This document shows, piece by piece, positions 10,989-22,382 of a stretch of 64,000 nucleotides of DNA. The translations under genes were made by a program, and so were the position numbers. The stretch comes from Bubalus kerabau (taxonomy: Eukaryota > Chordata > Mammalia > Artiodactyla > Bovidae): NCBI RefSeq assembly GCF_029407905.1, contig NC_073641.1:21435001-21499000 (forward strand). The letters run 5' to 3'. How positions within the stretch are numbered: position 1 is the first letter of the stretch; every line of letters starts with the position of its first letter. Below the pieces are notes generated by a model. It worked only from the letters and a program-made list of their open reading frames with translations. It was not told the DNA's origin and made no database searches.

Positions 10989-11205
10989 AAGTGTGTGTGC
11001 TTAGTCGCTCAGTCCTGTCTGACTCTGCAACCCCATGGACTGTGTAGCCTGCCAGGCTCCACTGTTCATGGGATTCTCCAGGCAAGAATACTGGAGTGGG
11101 TGGCCATTCCCTTCTCCAGGGGATATTCCTGACTCAGGGATCGAACCTGGGTCTCCTGCATTGCAGGCAGATTCTTTACTGTCTGAGCCACCAAGGAAGC
11201 CCCCC
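10989..11205 (-). mobile_element. Bov-tA SINE with perfect target-site duplication
   Basis: Minus-strand BovA, then the tRNA-like head, ending ctgagccaccaaggaagccc. It is flanked by a perfect 13-bp direct repeat, tttaattatgtat, at 10976-10988 and 11206-11218. Confidence 0.94.
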
Positions 11206-11218
11206 TTTAATTATGTAT

Positions 11219-11610
11219 GTAGCCAAATACAGATAAACAAAGACATTTACTTTCTAACCAACATCCATTCAGTTTCCTGTCTTCTTTAAATCATCTTTCC
11301 TCACTCTATGAGAATAATTGAAATCTTCTTGATGAAGTGATCCTGAAATTTTATATTCTATGGATTAATTTCCTATGTCTAAATAATCCTTGAAGTAGCC
11401 ACTGATGTTTGGGATCTTCCAAATATAGATACCTCCATCCTAGGGGATTGTAACATCCCAGCCTGCTACCTCCAGGATTAATTAGCTGGGAAACGCAGCC
11501 AACAAGCTACTCTGGAGCCATATTCAGGTAGGTCTTAGAAGGCTCAAGGATAATCAAATGTTATCTCCTGTTATCCCTGTCCCTTGAGCTTTTTTTAAAA
11601 TTCCCAGTGA
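11219..11610. other. Unlabelled DNA
   Basis: Nothing recognised. Confidence 0.5.
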
Positions 11611-11619
11611 GGTCTAAAG

Positions 11620-11820
11620 TGGGGCTTCCCAGGTGGCACTCATGGTAAAGAACCCACCTGCAAGTTCAGGAGACATAAGAGATGCAGGTTCAATCCCTGA
11701 GTTGCTAAGATCCCCTGGAGAAGAGTATAGCAACCTACTTCACTCTTGCCTGGAGAATCCTGTGGACAGAGGAGCCTGTTGGACTATATGACTGAAGCAA
11801 CTTAGCGCGCACACACACAA
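11620..11820 (+). mobile_element. Bov-tA SINE with internal deletion
   Basis: Head and BovA are clear, but the segment normally between ggactata and tgactgaag (the tccatggggtcgc block) is missing. The tail is (ca)n. Flanking ggtctaaag (11611-11619) and ggactaaag (11821-11829) are a 9-bp duplication with one mismatch. Confidence 0.9.
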
Positions 11821-11829
11821 GGACTAAAG

Positions 11830-12951
11830 GAACTTAAAAAGCATGGCTGGGAGGGTGCCCCTTTAAATCTATGACTTTATGCTAGATCAGATGAAAGCAA
11901 AAGACAAAACCTGATGGTATGCTCTATGACATGGATTTTAGCTCTTCTCACCCTCCTCTGAATAAAATTATTTCATAGAACTAACTGCAAGAAGAAAAGT
12001 TAATCAGTGGCTTTTGCTTTCCCTGAAAGCACTTTTCCAAACCTAGCTGCCATGTCAAATGCATGCAATATTATTTTAAACAGTTACTTAAGTGGATCTC
12101 AAAATGCGTCTTCAAAGGAAGTGTTCGAATATTTTCCACTATGACAACTCACATGGGTATTTTGAATCTAGCATAAAGCATATTGCTCAAATACACTCAT
12201 GTATTTCCTGCAAAGTACAATGCATCTATACCCCTGTCACCTATACCTATTAACATGTAAATAGTAAGTCTTATACATCAGAACTTTTATTTTCCTCTCT
12301 ATGGGATTCCTACATCTTTATTTATCCAAATTAGTTAAGAGATATTTCCTAGGAATGTAATAATTGGTCCATATTTATTTATTTTTATTATTTTATTTAT
12401 TATTTTATTATGCAATATTTCTCAAAAGTATTAAAATTATCATAATTAATTAATTAATTTTGAACTAAAAGCAAGGTAAAACTGAGCAACTGTCACCAGT
12501 TGGAGGAGAATATGGAGACACAGCAACTAAATGTAGCATGGACTGGATCCTAGAAGACAAAAAGGATGTTGGTAGAAAACTGGTAAAATCTGGATAAAGT
12601 CTGAAATTTAAGTTTAGAAAGTATATAAAGTGTATCTAATTTATAGATGTTTGGGAATAGATCTTTGCAGATGTGCAGTAGCCAAACAGTAACTTACTTC
12701 TTCGACAAAGGATACTAACTTACTGAACTTGTCATAATAACTTGTAGAAACTTAGTTTTCCTTTCCATCTTATCTACAATGGATAAACATGTATATTTCC
12801 TCCTTTGCATGGAAGTATTGAGATCATTAAACACTGAACTGTGAGACAATTAAACAGGACTGATTGTCTAATTCAAATGTTTAAAAAATTGAAACCAAAT
12901 AGGTTTCTAATCTTTTGGAAACTCTGAGAGTTTATGCCCTAGTCCTCACAT
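11830..12951. other. Unlabelled AT-rich DNA with low-complexity tracts
   Basis: Low-complexity ttta/tatt tract at about 12371-12412 and (taat)n at about 12443-12459. No gene or repeat family recognised. Confidence 0.55.
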
Positions 12952-13202
12952 TCTTTTTTTTTTTTCCTTAATTTTATTTTATTTTTGAACTTTACAATAT
13001 TGTATTAGTTTTGCCAAAAATCGAAATGAATCCGCCACAGGTATACCCGTGCTCCCCATCCTGAACCCTCCTCCCTCCTCCCTCCCCATACCCTCCTTAT
13101 GGGTCGTCCCAGTGCACTAGCCCCAAGCATCCAGTATTGTGCATCGAACCTGGACTGGCGACTCGTTTCATACATGATATTATACATGTTTCAATGCCAT
13201 TC
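12952..13202 (-). mobile_element. Bovine L1 (L1_BT type) 3' end
   Basis: Antisense of the L1_BT 3' UTR: an initial T run (poly-A tail), ttgtattagttttgcc, atgaatccgccacaggtata, ccctcctccctcctccctcc, and atgatattatacatgtttca. It is 5'-truncated at about 13202 and related to the copies at 17.2 and 31.5 kb. Confidence 0.92.
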
Positions 13203-13395
13203 ATCCAGTATTTATTCTGGGCTCAGCTCTGGATTAAATGCTTTATGTACAATATCACATTTAGTCTTCACAACACTCTATGAGGTATTTACTTTCCTCT
13301 TCTTGTAAGGGTAGGAACACATGTTTAGATATTTAAGTAATATGTCCACATTCACACAGGTGGTCATGGGAAAACAGGAGAACCCAGGAGATTTA
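13203..13395 (-). mobile_element. MIR SINE
   Basis: ccagtatttattctgggctc, catttagtcttcacaacac, tatgaggtatttac, and ttaagtaatatgtccacatt then cacacaggtgg match the antisense MIR order. Confidence 0.72.
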
Positions 13396-13429
13396 AGCCG
13401 ATGTTTTATTATTGTTGTTCAGTCGCTAA

Positions 13430-15140
13430 GTCCTGTCTGACTTTTTGTGACCTCATGGACTATAGTATAGCATGCCAGGTAGCATGCCAGGCTCCTCTGT
13501 CCTCTACTTTCTCCCAGAGTTTGCTCAAATTCATGTTTGTTGGGTCAGTGGTGCTGTCTAACCATCTCATCCTCTGCTGTCCTCTTCTCTTTTTGCTTTC
13601 AGTCTTTCCCAGCATCAGAAATTTTTCAATGAGTCAGCTCTTCACATCAAGTATTGGAGCTTCAACTTCAGCTACAGTTCTTCCAGTGATTATTCAGGTT
13701 GATTTCCTTTAGGATTGACTGGTTTGATCTCCTTGCAGTCCAAGGGATTCTCAAAAGAGTCTTCTTTAATACCACAGCTCAAAAGCATCAATTCTTTGGC
13801 ATTCAGCCTTCTTTATGGTCCAGCTCTCACATCCATACACAACTACTAGAAAAACCATAACTTTGTCTGTATGAACCTTTGTTGGCAAAGTGAGGTCTCT
13901 GATTTTTAATATGCTGTCTAGGTTCATCACAGCTTTTCTTCCAAGGAGCAAGTGTCTTTTCATGGATGCAGTCACAGTCCACAGTGATTTTGGAGCCCAA
14001 GAAAATAAAACCTGCCACTGCTCCCACTTTTTCTCCTTCTATTTGCCATGAAGTGTTGGGACCAAACACTATGATCCTAGTTTTCTTTTTTTAATGTTGG
14101 TTTTCAATCCATCTTTTTCACTCTTTTACCCTCATCAAGAGGCTCTTTAGTCCCTCTCTGGTTTCTGCCGTTAGAGTAGTATTATCTGCATGTCTGAGGT
14201 TGTTGATATTTCTTCCAGCAGTCTTGATTCTGGCTTGTGATTCATCTAGCCTAGTATTTTGCATGATGTACTCTGCATATAAGTTAAATAAGCAGGGTGA
14301 CAATACATAGTCTTGACATACTCCTTTCCCAACTTTGAACTGGTCCATTATTTCATATCTGGTTCAAACTGTTTCTTCTTAGCCTGCATACAGATTTCTC
14401 AGGAGACAGGTAAGGTCATCTAGTATTTCCATGTCTTTAAGAATTTTCCACAGTTTTTTGAGATTTACCCTCAAATACGTTAGCACAGTCAATGAAACAG
14501 AATTAGATGCTTTTCTGGAACTCCCTTGCTTTCTCCACAGTCCATTGTATATTGGCAATTTGATCTCTGGTTCTTCTACCTCTTCAAAACCCAGCTTATA
14601 CATCTGGAAGTTCTCGGCTCAATACTGCTGTAGCCTAGCTTGAAGAATTTGAGCATAACCTTGCTAGCATGTGAAATGAGTACAATTGTACAGTACTTTG
14701 CACATTATTTGGCATTGCCCTTCTTTGCAATTTGAATGAAAACAAACTGACCTTTTCCAGCCCTGTGGCCACTGCTGAGTATTCCAAATTTGCTGATGAA
14801 TTGAGTGCAGCACTTTAACATTGTCATCTTTTAGAATTTTAAATAGCTCAGCTGGAATTCCATCACCTCCACTAGCTTTGTTCATAGTAATGCTTCCTAA
14901 GACCCACTTGACTTCACACTCCAGAATATCCTGCTCTAGGTGAGTGACCACACCATCGTGGTTATCTGGGTCATTAAGACATTTTTTGTATAGTTCTTCT
15001 GTGTGTTCTTGCCACCTCTTCTTATTCTTCTCTGCTTCTGTTTGGTCCATACCATTTCTGTCCTTTATCATGCCCATCCTTGCATGAAATATTCCCTTGA
15101 TATCTCCAGTCTTCTTGAACATATCTCTAGTCTTTCCCAT
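13430..15140 (-). pseudogene. BovB reverse transcriptase remnant, catalytic box lost
   Basis: RT pieces survive in separate minus-strand frames at 14664-15140 (N-terminal RT, with the ASGGDGIPAELFK motif), 14379-14603, 14118-14348 and 13766-13975. In the 14118-14348 piece, LSPCLFNLYAEYIM is recognisable. The catalytic YADD box reads HADN, encoded by 14181-14192, so the tyrosine and the second aspartate are both changed. With the frameshifts this rules out RT activity. Divergence is clearly greater than in the open copy at 731-1777. The element may once have supplied RT for nearby SINEs; that is family knowledge, not visible here. Confidence 0.88.
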
Positions 15141-15439
15141 TCTGTTGTTTTCCTCTGTTTCTTGGCACTATTCATTTGAAGCAGGCCTTCTTATGACACC
15201 TTGCTTTTCTCTGGAACCCTGAATGGTTGGGTATATCTCCCTCCTTCTCCCTTGCCTTTCACTTCTCTTCTTTGCTCAGCTATTTGTAAAGCCTCCTTAG
15301 ACAACCATTTTGCCTTCTTGCATTTCTTTTTCTTTGGGATAGTTTTGGTCACTGCCCTCCTGCACAGTGTTTTGAACTACCATCCATAGTTCTCCGGGCA
15401 CTCTGTCTACCAGATCTAGTCCCTTGAATCTGTTTGTCA

Positions 15440-16200
15440 CTTCTACTGTATAATCATAAGGAATTTGATTTAGATAATACCTGAATGGCCAAGTGACCTA
15501 GGCCATCCATACCTGAATGAAGCTAATGATCTGAGCCACAGTCAGCTCCTGATCTTGTTTTTACAACTATATAGAGCTTCTCCATCTTTGGCTGCAAAGA
15601 ACATAATCAATCTGAAATCGGTTATTGACCATCTGTTGATGGAGAGTCGTCTCTTATGTTGTTGGAAAAGAATGTTTTCTATGACCAGTGTGTACCTCTG
15701 TTAGCCTTTGCCCTGCTTCATTTTGTTCTCCAAGGCCAAACTTGTCTGTTATTCCAGATGACTTTTGGCTTCCTAATTTTGCATTCCAATCTCCTAGGAT
15801 GAAAAGGACATCTTTTTTGGTGTTAGTTCTAGAAGGTTTTGTAGGTCTTCATAGAAGCATTCAATGCTAACTTCTTCAGCATCAGTGGTTGGTCTATAGA
15901 CTTGGATTAGTGTGATGCTGAGTGGTTTGCCTTGAAAACAAACTGAGATTATTCTGTCAGTTTTGATATTGCACCCAAGCACTGCATTTTGAACTCTTTT
16001 GTTGACTCTGAGTGCTACTCCATTTATTCTAAGGGATTCTTGCCTACAGTAGTAAATATAATAGTCATCTAAATTAAATTCTCCCATTCATGTCCATTTT
16101 AGTTCACTGATTCCTAATATGTTGATGATCATCACTCTTGCCATCTCCTACTTGACCATGTCAAATTTACCGTGATTCGTAGAATTGACATTCCCTATAT
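15440..16200 (-). pseudogene. BovB endonuclease remnant
   Basis: The minus strand encodes pieces of an endonuclease/exonuclease/phosphatase-type domain. The longest intact piece is 15794-16087 and includes GVALRVNKRVQNAVLGC, VCFQGKPLSITLIQVYRPTT and FYEDLQNLLELTPKK segments typical of BovB/RTE endonuclease. The frame breaks downstream, so the catalytic core is not continuous. In the live family this domain nicks target DNA to prime reverse transcription. Confidence 0.85.
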
Positions 16201-16499
16201 CTATGTGATATTGTTCTTTTATAGCATTGGGCTTTACTTCCCAGCTTAAATTATGGAATTTGACTGTCCTTGGAAACCTCACATCTGCTTGTGTTTTACG
16301 ATTTCCTCTCTATCACCTAAGAACATCAAAGATGTATGCAGTGACTCTTTTCCTGTTCTTGCACTCAGCTACCACTTTCTGTGGGATGGAAACTAGGTTT
16401 GGCTGTGATGTGACCTCAATGTCCTCTGCATTTGGCATAGTGCTGGGTCACATCCTGATCAGCTTTGAAAACATATTACAAAGATTACTAGTTTTTAAA

Positions 16500-17163
16500 G
16501 GAGTCTGAACTGTGACTAGGTAATAGTGAGGCAACTGTGAACAATAAAAACATTATTCACATCCTTTTCTACAACTTCCAGAGTCATAGAGCAACGGTAA
16601 AGGCTAAGGCTGTTCATTCTGTGTGTATGTATTGAATTGCTACTATGTACTTTCAGAAACGAGAGCTTTCAGTACATAAGAGTGAATGTATGACCTTAAT
16701 TAGATTCAAGTAGTTATATGCTTAGTAATGTGAGGGACAATGAGAAGCTTAAGTATTCAATATGTAAAGGCATTTCTCATTATGAATCTTTCCTAGGAGC
16801 TTTTTATACCTATTAATGATTATATAAGTTAGAATTGATGAACCCCAATAAGGCATATTTAATATATCCTGAGACAGAGTATTCTATTCTACCTAGATTG
16901 CTGGTAGATAGCAACCAGCGCCCAAAATCAATTTTTAGAGAAGAAAGAAGTCCAGAGTAAATAGAACTATTATGGAAACATGTACAGGGTTAGAATTAAG
17001 GAAATAGGTGAACTGAGAAAAAAAAAAAAACTATTGAAATAAAAAGGGAAATTTTTGTAACGATGAGTATTTTTAACGTCCTAGAATATTTTAAATCAAC
17101 TTCAAAAGATGAGACTTTTAATTGCAATGTGCTTTGACTTTTTTCACCCTAAATTATTTTTTT
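16500..17163. other. Unlabelled AT-rich DNA
   Basis: An A run lies at 17020-17031. No gene or repeat family recognised. Confidence 0.5.
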
Positions 17164-17178
17164 AAATTCAGGTTATTC

Positions 17179-17307
17179 CTCCCCAGGAGGAGGGAGGAGG
17201 GTTCAGGATGGGGAACACATGTATACCTGTGGCGGATTCATTTTGATATTTGGCAAAACTAATACAATTATGTAAAGATTAAAAATAAAATAAAATTAAA
17301 AAAAAAT
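17179..17307 (+). mobile_element. Bovine L1 (L1_BT type) 3' end, short insertion
   Basis: Sense-strand L1_BT 3' tail: aggagggaggagggttcagg, tgtatacctgtggcggattc, atttggcaaaactaatac, then an A-rich tail. It is flanked by a 15-bp direct repeat with one mismatch (aaattcaggttattc at 17164-17178, aaattaaggttattc at 17308-17322). Only about 130 bases were inserted. Confidence 0.92.
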
Positions 17308-17322
17308 AAATTAAGGTTATTC

Positions 17323-17906
17323 ACCCTCAAGATGTATGTAATTTTGCACATCTTCTATTAGAGATGTCTGCATTTCTCCCTTATTATATGATCAAAAACA
17401 CCTTATTTATATGTCAAAAGAAGAGAAATGAAGACCATTTTCTTGCATTGGCCTAGAGCCACATTTTCTTGCCTTATTGGCATTTTATTTCAAGCAATAG
17501 ATTAAACAGAAATGCTTGTGATTGAATGAAGATAAATTATAGCATATGGGAGTATTAGAACCTATTTTATTACTCTGAATAATGTCTTCTGCTGTTTTGT
17601 TATCCAAAAGGGAGTATGTATTTGGGGAACAAAGATCATGATGCATTAAGTGATATTCAAACTGCATACCCCGCACTAGACTGTGAGAAGGCCAGGCTTG
17701 CCACAGGCAATGATATACTATTGTTACCTCTGCTGCTGCTCCCTTGGGTGCACCTCTCCTGATGTGTGGCTTGCATTGCGAATGTGAAAGCACACAGGAG
17801 GTTTGTAATTCACAAAGTAGGAGTCGGTTATGCATAGCTGGCAGGTGCAGAGCTAAGCATCTTTTACAGTAAAAATTCAGAATTTTTACAGTATTTCTGA
17901 CTGCTT
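17323..17906. other. Unlabelled DNA
   Basis: Nothing recognised. A minus-strand open frame here runs into the SINE and has no family resemblance. Confidence 0.5.
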
Positions 17907-17915
17907 TAGAGTTTA

Positions 17916-18466
17916 GGGGCTTCCCTGCTAGCTCAGCTGGTAAAGAGTCTGCCTGGAATTCAGGAGACCCCAGTTTGATTCCTGGATCGGGAAGATCCAC
18001 TGGAGAAGGGATAGGCTACCCACTCCAGTATTCTTGGGCTTCCCTTGTGGCCCAGCTGATAAAGAATCCGCCTGCAATGTGGGAGACCTTGGTTTGATCC
18101 CTGGGTTGGGAAGATTCCCTGGAGAAAGGAAGGCTACCTACTCCAGTATTCTGCTGCTGCTGCTGCCAAGTCACTTCAGTCTTGTCCGACTCTGTGCGAC
18201 CCCATAGACGGCAGCCCACCAGGCTCCCCCGTCCCTGGGATTCTCCAGGCAAGAACACTGGAGTGGGTTGCCATTTCCTTCTCCAATGCATGAAAGTGAA
18301 AAGTGAAAGTAAAGTCGCTCAGTCGTGTCAGGCCCTCAGCGACCCCATGGACTGCAGCCTTCCAGGCTCCTCCATCCATGGGATTTTCCAGGCAAGAGTA
18401 CTGGAGTGGGGTGCCAGTACTCTAGCCTGGAGAATTTCACGAGGGTCACAGAGAGTCAGACGTGAC
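17916..18466 (+). mobile_element. Two-headed Bov-tA SINE split by a nested BOV-A2
   Basis: A first tRNA-like head with a short BovA start (17916-18034) is followed by a second head (18035-18152); the BovA body resumes at about 18424 and ends near 18466. The whole is framed by tagagttta at 17907-17915 and 18467-18475 (9 bp, perfect), so the two-headed unit moved as one. A BOV-A2 on the opposite strand interrupts it. The same head-head-BovA layout recurs at 26205-26519. Confidence 0.88.
18153..18413 (-). mobile_element. BOV-A2 SINE nested inside Bov-tA
   Basis: Minus-strand dimeric BOV-A2 with a (gct)n end, lacking the last bases of its 5' end. ccagtattct (18143-18152) and ccagtactct (18414-18423) flank it, a 10-bp repeat with one mismatch. 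The host sequence naturally contains ccagtattct, so this fits a later insertion into the Bov-tA. Confidence 0.88.
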
Positions 18467-18599
18467 TAGAGTTTACAGTGGTTACATATATTTTATGGAT
18501 GATTCTAATTATTTAATAATAGTTATTGTATATAATTTTATCATAGTTTCTTTATATATTCAGTGTTTAAAACACCATTTTTAGTGGAATACAGGAGCA

Positions 18600-18815
18600 G
18601 AAGGCATTATAGCTTGGCAAAAGAAGTCATGAAATCTGAAGCCCATCTACATTGGAAAATTACTGAGCCTCAGTTTTCTCATCTGTGAAGTGGCAATAAA
18701 TACTGGTACCTATCTCATAAGATTGTTGAGATGATTAAATGATTAATACACATAAGGTACTACTAATAGCACCCACCACATAATAAACACTCATTAAATG
18801 TTAGCTTTTATTATT
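18600..18815 (+). mobile_element. MIR SINE
   Basis: Sense MIR, with a good 3' half: cctcagttttctcatctgtg, aagtggcaataaatactgg, tctcataagattgttgagat, and cacataataaacactcatta. Confidence 0.87.
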
Positions 18816-18819
18816 ATGT

Positions 18820-19190
18820 TCCTGCATCTAAAAATCAGGTTTTCGGTACTGAGAGTTTTTAGAGCTATTTAATCTATGGTAACTTTTTGTGTACCTGTGT
18901 GCCTGTGCCTGCACGGATCTATTCCTATAATCTGGCATTAGAACAAAAGGAAGAACACATGGGAAATAAGTAAATATTGTATAATTCAAACTCTTAAGTC
19001 CAATAACTTATAAAAGAGAGAAGAGGTCACTGTTGTCTGTAATAATCAGATAGGATTCATTGAGTGCTGAACTAGAAAGATTTAGAAATTTTAGTTTAAA
19101 ACAATTCTGATGATGGCACAGTCCTTATAAGACCTTCCTGTACCCCTCGCTCCTGTAGCAATTACTTTTAAGTTAAAACTACTGGCTTCT
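18820..19190. other. Unlabelled DNA
   Basis: Nothing recognised. Confidence 0.5.
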
Positions 19191-19285
19191 GTGCTCTTTT
19201 CTGATAAATCAGAATCTTTCATACAAGAGGACAGTGCTTAGGAATCTGCATTTGTATGGAGCCCATGTAATTTTTATCCAAAAGG
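19190..19285 (+). mobile_element. Possible MER5-type hAT fragment
   Basis: ataaatcagaatctttcata and aggaatctgcatttgtatgg resemble the internal blocks of MER5-type non-autonomous hAT-Charlie elements. Short and diverged. Confidence 0.35.
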
Positions 19286-19499
19286 GTAAAGTCCTTTTTA
19301 GAGAAGACCAAGCTTATTCAGGCTTTATGCAGTTAATTTTCAGTCACTCTTACTCTTGAATCTTGAGAAGCAACAAAATGGAACAACTTCTTAGTTTAGC
19401 CCATACCTTTAACAAGAACTGGCTTAGCCCACACCTCTTGTGTGAAGAAGCCTGCCTTTACTGATCACCATTTATTACTCTCTGTCTCTTTCAAAAGAC

Positions 19500-20625
19500 A
19501 TTGTTTTTGTTTTGTGAGCTGCTTTAGGTTTGTAGTAAAATTGAGATGAACATACAGAGATTGCCCTTGTACCTCTACCCACATACATGCAAACCTTCCC
19601 CCATTATCAACATCCCTCACCAGAGTGACAAGTTTGTTCAATACAATGGATGAAGCTGTATTTCAATAATATTTTCACTTAAAATCCATAGTTTACCTTA
19701 GGTTTCACTCTGAATATTGCATTCTGTCAGTTTGGACAGATGAGTAATTACATGTATACACCATTACAGTATTTTACAGAGTATTTTCACTGCCCTTAAA
19801 AATCCTCTGTGTTATCCTATCCATTCCTTCTTGCCTAACTGCAACTCTCGGCAAACTCTGATTTGTTTTTTTTAAAACTCTTTCCATAGCTTTGCCTTTT
19901 CCCAAATGCATGTACTTGGAATCAAACAGCATATAGCCTTTTAAGATTGGCCTGTTTCACTTAGTAATGTGGATTTATGGTTTCTCCTTGTCTTTTCATG
20001 GCTTGATAGCTCATTTCTTTTTAGTTCTGAATAATATTCCACCATCTGAATGTACCACAGTTTTGTTTATCCATTCACTTACTGAAGGTCACCTTAGTTG
20101 CTTTCAAGTTTTTAAAATTATGAATAAAGCTCCTATAAATAATCTATGTGGAGGTTTTTGTATAAACATATAAGTTCTCAACTCTTTGGATAAACATTAA
20201 GAAGTATGATTACTGAATTGTGCGGTAAAGGTATGCGTAGTTGCTCTTTTTCAGAGTAACTGTACCATTTTGCATTCCCATCATCAATGAATGAGAGCTC
20301 TCTTGCTCCACATCACTGTTTGGTATTGTCAGTTTCAGGGTTTTGGCCCTTTTAATAGATGTGTAGTAATCTCTCATTTTTCTAGTTTGCGTTTCCTTGA
20401 TGACATATGATGTGAAGCATCTTCTCATATGCTTATTTACCATTTGTATATCTTCTTTGGTAAGGTGTTTGTTAAGGTCTTTGGCCCATTTTCTTCAATA
20501 AGGTTATTTCAGTTTTAAGATTTCTTTGTATATTTTGGATTACAGTCCTTTATCAGATGTGTCTTTTGTAAATGTTTTCTCTCAATCTGTAGCGTGTTTC
20601 ATAATTTTCCTTTTTTAATGTTTAC
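19500..20625 (-). mobile_element. Old L1M-type LINE 3' region (~1.1 kb)
   Basis: The long antisense L1 3' region reads in canonical order: ttgagatgaacatacagag, cttccatagctttgcctttt, ttctgaataatattccacca, tttgtttatccattcactta, tatgaataaagctcctataa, catcatcaatgaatgagagc, tgatgacatatgatgtgaag, and ttatcagatgtgtcttttgt. It is strongly diverged and no ORF2 frame survives. Confidence 0.88.
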
Positions 20626-20953
20626 CCTGAACACTTTTATGCTGTAGCACTTAACTCACTGAGTTATAACTGTTTATGGTTTCATATGGCTGAACTACTA
20701 GTGTTCTCTTAGTCTCACCTTAAAATTTAGCTAATACTAGGAAATAAGTTGATCTTGAAGCTTGAGATGCCTGAATTCCTTGTTTAAAAAAACAGATTTC
20801 TAGATTCCATTGCTCAGATATTCTGATTCTGTAGTTGAAATGAGCATTTATAACAAGCACAACTAGCCCACCGTTTTCTTCTAAAATGAAAACTCCAGAC
20901 TGAAAACTGCACATAAATGAATCTGTGCCAGAGCTGAAGAGACGTCAACGTGA
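20626..20953. other. Unlabelled DNA
   Basis: Nothing recognised. Confidence 0.5.
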
Positions 20954-20961
20954 TTTACAGA

Positions 20962-21108
20962 GACTTCCATGGCGGTCCAGTGGCTAAGACTCTGTGCTCC
21001 CATGGTAGGGGACCTGGTTCGATCCCACATGCCACAACTGAACATCCCGTGTGCCATAACTAAGACCCACTGCAACCATATAAATAAATATTTTAAACAA
21101 ACATGGTG
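20962..21108 (+). mobile_element. CHR-type tRNA-Glu SINE
   Basis: Sense copy: gacttccatggcggtccagt, ggctaagactctgtgctccc, ggttcgatcccacatgccac, then an A-rich tail. tttacaga at 20954-20961 and 21109-21116 is the likely target-site duplication. Confidence 0.88.
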
Positions 21109-21116
21109 TTTACAGA

Positions 21117-21756
21117 AGATAATGAGAAGGCCACTGATGTGGTGTGTTAGATACAGTGGCCATGGGGAAACAATAGAGTTGGTCGATAAAATTCTGAATG
21201 TCCTTGAGGAATACGCAAGGGATTTTGAATTGAATGCAACCCTTTGCATGGAGTGGTAATTTTAGAAAAGCAGAAGGAGCAAGGCTGGTACCCTTAGTGC
21301 ACTTCGTCATGACTCTAAGGGGAAGTTGAACCAGGTGATCTTTCAAGCTTTTCTTAACACTGAAATTGTATTGTGCTTTCATTCTTAAAATTATATACAT
21401 ATTGAACTGTATTATTTAAACAGTGTGTGCTTAGAAGGTAACACTTGCTACTAAAAGAAATTTTACTTACTTACATTTTATATAAATTAGAAATTTCATT
21501 CATCAATGGCTATATATAATAATGGATCAGTACATGGAAGGTTTACTTAAGGTTTGTAATAATAGGCTGGGCGAGTTGGTTCCAGATCATGAGAGCCAAC
21601 TGTTACATTTCCAGGGATTTTGAAAGCCAGTTGTTAGGCACAGTCATTATTAAATTATATAAACCTTAATTCAATGAATTATATGAAAAGCAAAGGTGTC
21701 TCTATCCAAAGTTCATTGCTTGATAATTATTTTACTACATTTTACTTGTTGATTCT
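21117..21756. other. Unlabelled DNA
   Basis: Nothing recognised; short frames on both strands have no family resemblance. Confidence 0.5.
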
Positions 21757-22120
21757 TCTGAACTGTGGTGTTGGAGAAAACTCTCGAGAGTCCCTTGGAC
21801 TGCAAGGAGATCAAACCAGTCCATCCTGAAGGAAATAAGTCCTGAATATTCATTGGAAGGACTGATGCTGAAGATGAAACTCCAATACTTTGGCCACCTG
21901 ATGCAAAGAACTGATTCATTGGAAAAGACTCTGATGCTGGGAAGGATTGAAGACAGGAGGAGAAGGGGACGACAGAGGATGAGATGGCAGGATGGCATCA
22001 CCGACTTGATGGGCATGAGTTTGAGCAAGTTCCGGGAGTTGGTGATGGACAGGGAAGCCTGGCATGCTGCAGTCCATGGGGTCGCAAAGAGTTGGATACG
22101 ACTGAGCGACTGAACTGAAC
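21757..22120 (+). mobile_element. BovB LINE 3' end, 5'-truncated
   Basis: About 360 bases of BovB sense 3' end, from ctgaactgtggtgttggaga to the (ctgaa)n tail. An 86-codon piece (21853-22113) of the extreme C-terminal RT region is open to its natural stop after LSD. It cannot encode activity. Confidence 0.94.
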
Positions 22121-22157
22121 TCAACTTACTATTATTACCTATGCTCTTGAAGTTGAG

Positions 22158-22365
22158 GCTTCCCAGGTGGCTTCAGAAGTAAAGAATCCACTTGCCAATG
22201 CAAGGGACATGGGTTCAATCCCTGGGTCAGGAAGATCCTTTGGAGAAAGAAATGGCAACGCATTCCAATATTCTTGCCCTGGAAATCCCATGGACAGAGG
22301 AGCTTAGTGGGCTACAGTTCATGGGATTGAAGAGTCAGGCACAACTTAGTGACTGCACAGCAGTA
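22158..22365 (+). mobile_element. Bov-tA SINE
   Basis: Head and BovA both recognisable. It is flanked by a 17-bp direct repeat with three mismatches (atgctcttgaagttgag at 22141-22157, atgttcttgaggttaag at 22366-22382), the level of divergence expected of an old insertion. Confidence 0.9.
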
Positions 22366-22382
22366 ATGTTCTTGAGGTTAAG

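Larger units (their letters stand above)
13405..16490 (-). mobile_element. Near full-length BovB LINE, old and decayed
   Basis: About 3.1 kb, close to the usual full length of BovB (about 3.2 kb). Reading on the minus strand, 5' sequence is followed by the apurinic-like endonuclease region, a connector, the reverse transcriptase, and the 3' end at 13405. Many frameshifts and stops interrupt both domains, so it is inactive. It is the only copy in this window with endonuclease sequence. The 5' boundary near 16490 is approximate. Confidence 0.92.

Noticed and set aside
17916..18030. tRNA gene in the Bov-tA heads
   Set aside because: The heads keep a degenerate B-box-like ggttcgatcc but not a foldable tRNA; they are SINE promoters, always followed by BovA.
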